A DNA stretch of 64,000 bases, from assembly GCA_963576725.1 (NCBI GenBank), contig OY755240.1:32554620-32618619 (forward strand). The letters run 5' to 3'. Positions 35,601 through 47,600 of the stretch are shown here, piece by piece (position 1 is the first letter of the stretch; the number at the start of each line of letters is the position of its first letter). The position numbers and the translations under genes are program-made. This DNA comes from Azorinus chamasolen (lineage: Eukaryota > Mollusca > Bivalvia > Cardiida > Solecurtidae). The notes beneath the pieces were generated by a model. That model saw only the letters and a program-made list of their open reading frames with translations. It was not told the DNA's origin and ran no database searches.

Positions 35601-38600
35601 AAAATGGATTTTACAGAAGTGTCGGTATGAGAGAATTGTTTAAGACTTGGTCAAATTGACAAAGAAACTTCCCTGTTTTATGTTTATTCCAAATTTCAGT
35701 GCCTACTGAATAAACATGGACAAAACAGTTATAATTAAATATGAAAGGAGAAAGTTTCAAACATTGTAGCCATTTTAGAAAGTAAAGAAACAGAACTGTC
35801 AAATTCCATTAGCAAACGACAGACCCTGATCAGATGGCTCCTATAGGAGCCTTCTGATCTGGGTCTACTCTGTTTGCAAGTGTGTGAAAAAGTTTATATG
35901 AAGGAAAGGGTTAATATCATGAAGTTAAGTGCCATCAAATTTCACTCACTAACAGCTCCATATAATAGGTATATGAACCACTGTCCTGCCTGCTGCGACT
36001 TGACTGACATTTGCAACTAGTGTGAAATCAGATAGATATTGAGTAGTGATATGCAGATTAATCATAGTACTCAGCGATCAGGTTGTGAAGGTTCCGATAT
36101 GATGATCGAGGAAGGGCAGGCCATCGTCGACGATTTATATACATAACCTTTTTGATACCATATAGTTTAGCTAACTGTAAAAGCTAGACAAGACCAAACA
36201 TTTTGTTTCAATTTGTTTGTCACATTCAGAATCAATTTTTATTTAAGATTTAGAACAGAGTATAGCCTTATCAAATGTCATGTATAGTCAGGGGCACTGG
36301 TCTGTATAGCCTTATCAAATGTCATGTATAGTCAGAGGCACTGGTCTGTATAGCCTTATCAGATGTCATGTATAGTCAGAGGCACTGGTCTGTATAGCCT
36401 TATCAAATGTCATGTATATTCAGAGGCACTGGTCTGTATAGCCTTATCAAATGTCATGTATAGTCAGAGGCACTGGTCTGTATAGCCTTATCAAATGTCA
36501 TGTATAGTCAGGGGCACTGGTCTGTATAGCCCACTGGCACTTGATCGAAAAAGACTATAGTTTATTTAAAGCAACTAGTACATTAATACACTACATGGTG
36601 CGGCAGCCGATTCTCCACCTGTTCCGTTCCGGCGGAAATTTCCGATATAAAACGCAGATCAAGGCAAAATCTACTCAGCGGTCGGGAAGGAAAGACATTT
36701 ATCTCTGTAGAAACAATAAGTTCTTGTCCATAAACAAGCCTCTATCGAAAATATTTGATAATATTTGGAGGAGAAAATGGTGTTTGATTTTGTCGCCGTT
36801 TTCATTCCTAGTCAACTTCCGGTTTGAGCGACCTTCAACTGTTTCGGTTGAAACGGGCGTTTTCATTGGACAAATCAGAAAGGTGTGTCAAGCGTTGTTG
36901 TTCCCGCGGTCTGTCAAATATTTGTCTTTAAAATGCAAAATCTTGGCAATAAAAACCATCTTAGAAGGTCACAACATTGTGGTCACTGGTCATTATGACG
37001 AGGCTAGTGAGGGATGATGATGCAATTGGACCATGTCCGTCAGAATGTTTTGGGAACGGATGTTTTGTTATTTGATGAAGTTTCAATGTTATCAAAGAAA
37101 GACGCGCTCATGACGTCATTTGGTGACGTCATGGCATTTTAAGTAACAACTTAACGTCACCATGACGCTAGTTCAACATTGTTCTCTTTGATTTTATGGC
37201 TAAATGCATGTAACAAAAATGTGACGTGTATTTTGGTCGAAATATTAGATCAGAGCTATTCAAGTATTTATGTTTACATGCAGTTTGACTTCGAGCAGAC
37301 AGTCGAAATAAACGGGTCATTGTCAACCAATCAAATGGCTCGTAACATTTTCTCGGGGTCAGAGAAGGTCACCGGAAGTTAACACGGAATGAAAGTCCTG
37401 ACAAATTAACTCCGTCAATTTATCCCTGAAATATCATCAAATAGCTTCGATAGAGATTTGTTAATGGACAAGAACTTACAGTTTCTACAGAGATAAATGT
37501 CTTTTCTTCCCGGCTGCTGAGTAGATTTCGCATTGATCTGCGTTTTATATCGAAAATTTACGCCGGTACGAAACAATGGGCGAATCAACTGCCGTACCAT
37601 GTATATGATATAACTATTGTATAACACAACTATAGTCTGTTTCGATCAAGTGCCAGTGGTATAGCCTTATCAAATGTCATGTATAGTCAGAGGCACTGGT
37701 CTGTATAGCCTTATCAAATGTCATGTATAGTCAGAGGCACTGGTCTGTATAGCCTTATCAAATGTCATTTATAGTCAGGGGCACTGGTCTGGATATGCTT
37801 TGATTGCAAACCTACAAACCATATTTGGCCTTTACTCAAACTCAAATAAGCCTGTATATTAGAATTTAATTGTGATTTGTAGTCGATGATCGCTAGCAAA
37901 GTTATGCCACTAATATTGGATGTGTAAGACACAATTTGTTTATTTCCAGGCATTGCAGAATTATCTTCCCTTGAACTTTGAATATTATTTTGTCATTTGG
38001 GCCTGTTACATGGGTAGTTGGCGTCGCAAACTCTTACTTCAATTTTGTTTTTCAACAAATTTCAATGAAAGTTATGCACAAGTGTATTTGTGAATTAAAT
38101 ATCTTCTGTTTGCCTGTCTCCAGGTTATATAGACCAAGTGTTATCTGCCCTTGAACTTGGATGTAATGGTTTACCCTTGTAACTGGGTGACTTTGAAGTT
38201 GTGGTATAAACTTCTTCTACAGTTTATCATCAGATTTCTATTAACCCTTTCCTTCATATGAACGTGTTTTCACACATTTGCAAACAGAGTAGACCCAGAT
38301 CAGACGGCTCCTATAGGAGCCGTCTGATCAGGGTCTGCTCTGTTTGCTAATGGAATTTGATAGATCTGTTTATTTACTTTCTGAAAAGATAATAATGTTC
38401 CACATTCCATATCTCATTATAACTATATTGTCAATGAATATTCAGTAGGTATTGAAATTTGTAATAAACATAGAACAGGGAAAGGGTTAAAGTCTGTACA
38501 CATGGTCTGTTTGAAGTGTAGATGTACATAACATAACTTTTTTCAGTTTCTAGCAATTCATTCAGGAGTTATCTGCCCCTAGACTTGTACCATATGTGTT

Positions 38601-41600
38601 GCTAGCCAATTAAGTTTGTGGAATGAGCTGCTGGTTTTCAATAGAATTCAGTGAAAGTTGATACACATGAGATCTCTGAAATGTAGTTGTGCATCGTATA
38701 CAGTTTTTTCTGTATCTAACATACATACGGTGGTTATCATCCCTTGGATTTACAATCAAGGCTGCAGTGTGGGGGTATTCATCACCATTACTGATAGTTC
38801 TGGTTATTCATGTTTTCATTATTTCTTAACATAAATATTCATCTGGCAAAGGGTTAACATAAATTTTCAGTGCTCTTGTGTATTGTTATGATTATCACCT
38901 GTACGAAGAAATTACGGGATACTTTCCTATTACAATTTATCTGTGAAACTAGTTAACCCTTACACTGAACACTGAATTTTCAAATGGACTATTCCAGAAT
39001 TCAAACGGGTCAAGCTTATGGTGAATATTGAGGGATTTTGTGTGTAGCATGACAAACAGTGCAGACCTTGTTGGAGCCCTCTCATCTTGGTCCACACTAT
39101 TTGCAAAGGACATAGGTGACCTGTGTCTCACACTGTACAGGTTAAGAGGCATATTTAGGAAATAAATATTTGAATATTCTTGAAAATGTAGACATTTTTT
39201 ATATTTCTCCGCCAGACTCTATCTTGCTATTATTCTTACAACCCCCTTTCCAAGGTGATTCTAACAAGTAGCAGCAAGATAGGGTTTGGCTGAGAAATAA
39301 AAGATTGTGATAGGTCAGAATATATCTTATCCACGGCTCTATAGAACTGTAGCCAAGACAGCAAAATGTATGTTGTATTATATTTCAGATACATGAATTG
39401 GAAGGGGATGAACTAAAAAAGAGGGAGTTATCGGTTATAGACATAGCATATGATCCAGTTAACCCAAAGGTTAGTACCAGACTTACTGTTGTAGTCCCAA
39501 ATTATTCTTTAGGAGACAAATAATACAGGAGTTTATTTCCTGATTACCCCAGAGCTCCAGATAAGATGCGTAAATTAAAACATTTTCAAGAATAACTCCT
39601 TTATTTCTCCACCAAGCCCTATACTGTGACTAAAGAGTGGTCACAGTATAGGGATCGGTGGAATAATGAGGACTTTAGTAATAAATAAGTATTTGGGTTT
39701 GCAAGTTGTTATCTGTAGCTCTGTTACCCTTTGTTTTCGGTATACTGGGGAGATATATTGTTTTTGTTGGCGGCGTCTGTCCGCCCGCCCGCCCGCCCGT
39801 CTAATTTTAATTTGACTGCACGGTTTCTACAAAACCGTTGGTCGGATTTTCATGAAACTTTATAGGATTGATCGGCACCATACCTAGTTATGCATATCTT
39901 ATTTCTATTCTGATTTGATGATTTTCTGCAGAATTATTATGTCTCCCCCCCATATTTATATGGGGGAGACATATTGTTTTCGTGAGAGTTGTCTGTCTGT
40001 CCATCCGTCCGTCCGTCCGTCCGCACTCACCAAAGGGTAGTTGTGTGACTTTTTGTAACTAGTCGCACAAGTAAAATCATTAACCTGGCCATCTCTTGTG
40101 ACATTAACCTGGCCATTTCTTGTGACATTAACCTGGCCAGTTGTGGGACATAGGGTTAGGGTTAGCTTCCAGATCATTCTTTTCCAAAGTTAGAGCCAAA
40201 AATAGTTTTTCTTGTGGGACTAGTCACACAAGAAAAGATCAAAGGAAAAAGTCACACAACTACCCATTTGTTAGCATGTCCGTCCCTCTGTCCGTCACAC
40301 TTTTTGTCCGGACGATAACTTCAATATGCCTGATGCCAGTTGATTGAAACTTCATATATGGATAGAGCATAATGAGAGGAAGTGTCATGCACAAGGTCCA
40401 TAACTCTGGCTTCACGAATATAGGAGATTTTGCCCCTTGTAAAAAAAATCACACTTTTTTGTCCGGACGATAACTCCTATATGACTCATGTCATTGGATT
40501 GAAACTTCATATATGGAAAGAGCATAAAGAGAGGAAGTGTCATGCACAAGGTCCATAACTCTGGCTTCACTAATATAGGAGTTATTGCCCTTTGTAAAAA
40601 AAATCACACTTTTTTGTCCGGACGATAACTCCTACATGGCTCATGCCATTGGATTGAAACTTCATATATGGAAAGAGCATAATGAGAGGAAGTGTCATGC
40701 ACAAGGTCCATAACTCTGGCTTCACTAATATTGGAGTTATTGCCCTTTTTAAAAAAAATCACAATTTTTTGTCAGGACAATAATAACTCCTATATGGCAC
40801 ATGCCATTGGAGTGAAACTTCATACATGGAAAGATCATAATATGGGAAAGTGTCATGCATAAGATCCTTAACTGGGGCTTCAATGAATTTAGAGTTATTG
40901 CCCCTTGTACATTTGTTTAACACTTTCTTGTCCGGACGATAACTCCTACATGGCTCTTGCCATCGTATTGAAACTTCATACATGGAGAGAGCATGATGAG
41001 AGAAAGTGTCATGAACAAGGGCCATAACTCTTGCTTCAATACTTTTGGAGTTATTGCCCTTTGTTACATTTTTGGCTGATCAATAATTCCTGTTCGACTG
41101 ATGCTATTGGAATGACATTTTATTTATGGAAAGGGCATGATGAAAGTGTCATGCACAAGGGCCATAAATCTGGTATGAATATTTTTGGAGTTATTAGTTG
41201 TTATCATTTTGTTTGGAAAGTGCATAATGAGGGGAAGTATCAATCATCAGGTCCATAACATTTTTAGTGATTATCCCTTTACATATTGTTTTTATTAGAG
41301 GGGAGACATCCGTTTTTGTGACAAAAACCTCTAGTTGAACTTTGAAATTTTCTTTTTTTGAGATGTGGGAGGAGACATTAGTTTTTGTATCAAAAACAAT
41401 TCTAGTTGAATTTGATTTACAAACTGAAGAAACAGTGATTTTCTTTAATGCCTGCTAAGGGCTTTCCCATTTAAATGTGTATTGGGGGACAGGAAGGCAT
41501 TTTAAAAAACCCCAGCTATGCATGGGTGAGTTTCGCTGCAAAAAGTTACTATTTGGTTTGTGTATTAGTAAACTTCTATGTGTTGGTGGCCGAATTTGAA

Positions 41601-44600
41601 AGTGCCTTCCTGCAATCCCATTCACATTTAAATGGAACCGCCCTAAAGTATAATATGAAATGTATGCCAGTTTTTGCTCAAAACAAGTTTTTATTACAAC
41701 AAAAGCCCTTTCCACTAAATTTTTGGCCTATTTATTTGAACAAAATTAAGTGCCGCTGTTCCTTTTACATACCCAGTACCCGTTAAAATAATTTCTTTAA
41801 GTATTTTTGGGAAATACACAATAACTCCCCTTATCTATTCCTCAGAAATTACATGTTTTTTGTAAGGTAAAAATCTAAAAGGGAATGTTTGGCTCGGACA
41901 AAAACTGTCTGTCAGTCAGATCCATATAATTTCATTTACAAACATGCAGACCCAGATCAGATGGCTCCTACAATCTTCTCTGTTATGCCAAGTTCTCATA
42001 GGGCATTTATTCCTTTGCGTCATATAAATGCCATTTCATACCTTTGCAAAATGAGTAGACACAGATCAGACAGCTTCTTTTGGAGCTGTTTGATCAATGT
42101 CTACTTTATTTGCTTTTGAAATTATAATAGATCTGACCCACTGTTTGATCTGACTCCACACTCTCTACCAATACCAAAAAATATTGTATATAAATACAGT
42201 CAAGTCTCGATTATTCCAATTTGTTGAGCTTTCTGTATGACTTTCAACATGCATTTAGCTGCCGCCTGTCTTAAAGATCGATAATGTTATGTAGTTTAGT
42301 GTTCGAATAATCGAGATTTTACTGTGCTATTATAAATATTTAGCAGGCTTATATTCATGAAAAGAGCAACAGATAACAGGTCGCACTTGAATACTAAAAT
42401 TGTCAGTTCTCCACCAAACCCTTTGTTGTGACCACTCTTTAGAATTGTCTCTTTGAGATAATTCTAAAGAGCGGTCACAACATAGGGTTTGATGGGAAAA
42501 TAAGAATGTTATTGTTGAAAATGTTTTTATTTACGCATCATATCTTGACCTCTGATGAATATGCAACAGGGAAAGAGTTACATGAAGGAAAGGGTAAAGA
42601 GTTACGTGAAGGAAAGGGTAAAGAGTTACGTGAAGGAAAGGGTAAAGAGTTACATGAAGGAAAGGGTAAAGTCTGTGACTCCGGTCTTTTCTGTTGTAGG
42701 ATTACAAAGAAGACTGTGACCCACAGAAGTTCTGTTCCCAAAAAACTCAGCGAGGTCCATTAAATAACCCAAATTGGAAGGTAAGAAGGCGCAAATATTC
42801 CATATGACGTCATTAGCTCTGGTAAAGAGGATCCAGAACAGACTAATAAATTAACAATATTTAGTCTGACAGTGATTTTGTTCCTCCATGTAATGAATTG
42901 ACGTATTGCTCTTGCCAGTGTTGTCAATCCGTCCGTAACAAATGGTGTCTGCTCCATATCTCTTAAGCCCCTTGAAAGATTTATGTAGTATTTGGCACAG
43001 ATCTTCACCTTAACCCTTTACTCCATAGATACACTATTCTACAACTTTGCAAACAGAGTAGACTCCTAGGAGCCGTTTGATCAGGGTCTGCTGTTTGCTC
43101 ATACATGTAATATACGGTAGATATGATTCTACAGTTTCTGCAATGGCCGAACAATCCTGTGTCCATATACTGTAATAACAATTAATTTGCTTAATATTCA
43201 TGGTGTCATTATTAATACCCCTGCAAACGAAATTTGAGAGGGGGTATATAGGAGTCGGTGTGTTGGTTGGTCTGTCTGTCCGTGGCACAACCTGGCACAA
43301 ATCTTGTGATGCAAACTACTTCAACATTTCTTTACTGCTTAACATCAAATTTGCATATGCATTTATTATGAAGTGTAGATGTGCATGACACAATTTTCCT
43401 TCACGACCTCAAAGAATTACAGACTTATGGCCCCTGATTTGACAGCAAAGGTCCTAATTTGTTGGTCCCCTACTTTTGGGCACTGCAGAATTATTTCCCC
43501 TTGAACTTGAGTTGTTTTGTCATTTTGGCATGAAACATTGAGATTTGGTGTCGCGAACTTCTCCTTCAGTTTTAGAGTGATTGATTTAAAATTTGGTATA
43601 CATAATAACCATAAATGGTAGATGTGCAAGACTAAATTTTCATGTCTTTACCGGTTGGCATTGCAGAATGATCCCCCTTGATTAGTAGATGTGTACGACA
43701 CAAATTTCTGGGCATAGCAGAATTATCTCCCCTTTAAGTTGGAGTACTTTTTAGCTCACCAGAGCACAAAGTGCTCAAGGTGAGCTATTGTGATACCCCT
43801 GTGTCCGGCGTCCGTCTGTCAGTCCGTCCGTCCGCACTCACCAAAGGGTAGTTGTGTGACTTTTTCTAAATAGTCGCACAAGTAAAATCATTAACCTGGC
43901 CATCTCTTGTGACATTAACCTGGCCATTTCTTGTGACATTAACCTGGCCAGTTGTGGGACATAGGGTTAGGGTTAGGGTTAGCTTCCAGATCATTCTTTT
44001 CCAAAGTTAGAGCCAAAAATAGTTTTTCTTGTGGGACTAGTCCCACAAGAAAAGATCAAAGGAAAAAGTCACACAACTACCCATTTGTTAGCATGTCCGT
44101 CTGTCTGTCCGTCAACAATTTCAAACGACTTCTTCTCTGAAACCGACTGCCCTATTGTAACCAAACTTGGTCAGATACATACTGTGGGTGGTTGCTTCAA
44201 AAGTTGTTAAAAGATAGTGGGTGGGGCCATCGGTCTTGTTGCCATGGCAACTGTACACAATATCTAGAAAAATCTTCTTCTCCAGAATGACTTGTCCGAT
44301 TTGAATATAGTTTTCACCAAAATGTTTCTCAGTTGATAGACTTTAAAAGTTGTTAAAAGAATTTTGATCCGGCAAAAAACATGGCCGCCAGAAGGCGTGG
44401 TCATTTTTTCCATATATGGTAATATGGAATTTTTCATAGGAATATCTTTAAAAATCTTCTTCTCTGAAACTGTAAAGCCTAGACCTTTGACATTTGGTAT
44501 GTAGCATGATCTTATGGTCCTCTACAAAGATTGTTCAAATTATGACCCCCGGGCCAAAAATGGCCCCGCCCAAGGGCTTATCAGTTTTTCATAGGAAAAT

Positions 44601-47600
44601 CTTTAAAATCTTCTTCTCTGAAACTGTAAGGCCTAGAACTTTGATATTTGGTATGTAGCATGATCTAATGGTCCTCTACAAAGGTTGTTCAAATTATGAC
44701 CCCCGGGCAAAAAATGGCCCCGCCCAAGGGCGTATCAGTTTTTCATAGGAAAATCTTTAAAAATCTTCTTCTCTGAAACTGTAAGGCCTAGACCTTTGAT
44801 ATTGGTATGTAGCATGATCTTATGGTCCTCTACAAATATTGTTCAAATTATGACCCCCGGGCCAAAAATGGCCCTGGCCAAGGGCTTATCAGTTTTCATA
44901 GGAAAATCTTTAAAAATCTTCTTCTCAAACTGTAAGGCCTAGACCTTTGATATTTGGTATGTAGCATGATCTAATGGTCCTCTACAAAGATTGTTCAAAT
45001 TATGACCCCTGGGCCAAAAATGGCCACACCCAAGGGCTTATCAGTTTTTCATAGGAAAATCTTTAAAAATCTTCTTCTCTCAAACTGTATGGCCTAGACC
45101 TTTGATATTTGGTATGTAGCATAATCTAATGGTCCTCTACAAAAGTTGTTCAAATTATGACCCCTGGGCCAAAAATGGCCCCACCCAAGGGCTTATCAGT
45201 TTTTCATAGGAAAATCTTTAAAAATCTTCTCTCAAACTGTAAGGCCTAGACCTTTGGTATTTGGTATGTAGCATGATCTTATGGTCCTCTACAAATATTG
45301 TTCAAATTATGACCCCCGGGCCAAAAATGGCCCTGCCCAAGGGCTTATCAGTTTTTCATAGGAAAATCTTTAAAAATCTTCTTCTCTCAAACTGTAAGGC
45401 CTAGACCTTTGATATTTGGTATGTAGCATGATCTTATGGTCCTCTACAAATATTGTTCAAATTATGTTCACCGGGCCAAAAATGGCCCCGCCTAAGGGCT
45501 TATCAGTTATTCATTGGAAAATCTTTAAAAATCTACTGAAACTGTAAGGCCTAGACCATTGATATTTGGTATGTAACATGATCTAATGGTCCTCTACAAA
45601 TATGTAGCTGTGGGTTGTGATCCTCTGCCAAAAATGTTTAACTTAGACCCTGACCACTGGGCGAAACTTGGCCCTGCCTCAGGGCTTATCAGTTTTTCAT
45701 GGGAAAAATATAAAATATTATTTTTCTCTGAAACCATAAGGCTTAGACCTTTAATTAATGGCATACTGCTTTGCCTTGTGGTTCTCTACCAAGGTTATAC
45801 AAATGTTTTCTTGTGGTCAAAAATGGCCTGCCCCTGGGGTTATCTCAGGTGAGCTCTTCAGGGCCTCATGGCCCTCTTGTTTCATGAAACATGGGGATTT
45901 TCTGTCGCAAACTCATTTTTCAATTTGAAAAATTATTGAATTGATACTTGCCATACATAATAAATAGGAATAGCAGATGTGCATTACACAATTTTCATAT
46001 GTTTAGTTGGAAGCATTACAGAATTATCTCTACTTTAACTTTGAGTATTTTTGTGTTTTGGTCCTGTTACATGGGTAGTTGATGTCACAAACTTGGATTT
46101 GCAATCAAAGCTGTCGTGTGGGGGTATTCATCACCATTAGTGATAGCTCTAGTTTGGTCCTGTTACATGGGTAGTTGATGTCACAAACTTGGATTTGCAA
46201 TCAAAGCTGCCGTGTGGGGGTATTCATCACCATTAGTGATAGCTCTAGTTTGGTCCTGTTACATGGGTAGTTGGTGTCACAAACTTGGATTTGCAATCAA
46301 AGCTGCCGTGTGGGGATATTCATCACCATTAGTGATAGCTCTAGTTTGGTCCTGTTACATGGGTAGTTGGTGTCACAAACTTGGATTTGCAATCAAAGCT
46401 GCCGTGTGGGGGTATTCATCACCATTAGTGATAGCTCTAGTTTGGTCCTGTTACATGGGTAGTTGGTGTCACAAACTTGGATTTGCAATCAAAGCTGCCG
46501 TGTGGGGGTATTCATCACCATTAGTGATAGCTCTAGTTTGGTCCTGTTACATGGGTAGTTGGTGTCACAAACTTGGATTTGCAATCAAAGCTGCCGTGTG
46601 GGGGTATTCATCACCATTAGTGATAGCTCTAGTTTGGTCCTGTTACATGGGTAGTTGGTGTCACAAACTTGGATTTGCAATCAAAGCTGCCGTGTGGGGG
46701 TATTCATCACCGTTAGTGATAGCTCTAGTTTGGTCCTGTTACATGGGTAGTTGGTGTCACAAACTTGGATTTGCAATCAAAGCTGCCGTGTGGGGGTATT
46801 CATCACCATTAGTGATAGCTCTAGTTTGGTCCTGTTACATGGGTAGTTGATGTCACAAACTTGGATTTGCAATCCAAGCTGCCGTGTGGGGGTATTCATC
46901 ACCATTAGTGATAGCTCTAGTTTGGTCCTGTTACATGGGTAGTTGATGTCACAAACTTGGATTTGCAATCAAAGCTGCCGTGTGGGGGTATTCATCACCG
47001 TTAGTGATAGCTCTAGTTTGGTCCTGTTACATGGGTAGTTGGTGTCACAAACTTGGATTTGCAATCAAAGCTGCCGTGTGGGGGTATTCATCACCATTAG
47101 TGATAGCTCTAGTTTGGTCCTGTTACATGGGTAGTTGATGTCACAAACTTGGATTTGCAATCCAAGCTGCCGTGTGGGGGTATTCATCACCGTTAGTGAT
47201 AGCTCTAGTTTGGTCCTGTTACATGGGTAGTTGGTGTCACAAACTTGGATTTGCAATCAAAGCTGCCGTGTGGGGGTATTCATCACCATTAGTGATAGCT
47301 CTAGTTTGGTCCTGTTACATGGGTAGTTGGTGTCACAAACTTGGATTTGCAATCAAAGCTGCCGTGTGGGGGTATTCATCACCGTTAGTGATAGCTCTAG
47401 TTTGGTCCTGTTACATGGGTAGTTGGTGTCACAAACTTGGATTTGCAATCAAAGCTGCCGTGTGGGGGTATTCATCACCGTTAGTGATAGCTCTAGTTTG
47501 GTCCTGTTACATGGGTAGTTGGTGTCACAAACTTGGATTTGCAATCAAAGCTGCCGTGTGGGGGTATTCATCACCATTAGTGATAGCTCTAGTTTGGTCC

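Larger units (their letters stand above)
32586..35642 (-). mobile_element. Family B element split by two larger insertions
   Basis: Left piece 32586-32632 (ACTCATTCCCTCATAGGCTA) is interrupted by a DNA transposon. The middle piece 33966-34066 (TTTTAATAAATCTACTGAAA to GAGCATTTGCT) is interrupted by a hairpin-headed element. The right piece 35564-35642 (ATGGAGCAAATGCTCCATTT to GTATGAGAGAATTGTTTAA) completes it. Reassembly by position gives one ordinary family B element. Confidence 0.8.
43752..45882 (+). mobile_element. Hairpin-headed interspersed element (AGCTCACCAGAGC family), copy 2
   Basis: Head TTTTAGCTCACCAGAGCACA, then AAGTGCTCAAGGTGAGC and GTCC tract with the 237-bp insertion. Eight ~155-bp modules follow, then the end CTCAGGTGAGCTCTTCAGGG, CCTCATGGCCCTCTTGTTT. 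The palindromic GGGCC...GGCCC near the end is shared by all copies. Confidence 0.85.
43212..46150 (+). mobile_element. Hairpin-headed interspersed element (GAGGGGGTATATA family), split
   Basis: Head ATACCCCTGCAAACGAAATT with TGAGAGGGGGTATATAGG, body to about 43750, interrupted by another family (43752-45882). It resumes at CATGAAACATGGGGATTTTC and reaches its 3' terminus GTGATAGCTCTAGTTTG, where the satellite starts. Confidence 0.75.

Noticed and set aside
36541..37017. 158-residue open frame
   Set aside because: It lies mostly in one terminal inverted repeat of a foldback transposon. The other arm encodes a related fragment in reverse, and no transposase motif is visible.
29321..44140. Three matching open frames beginning [14 protein letters not shown] at 29321, 40141 and 43952
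   Set aside because: The similarity is DNA-level identity of the 231-237 bp inverted-end element. The frames start in the TTAGGG motif and run into GTCC tracts.
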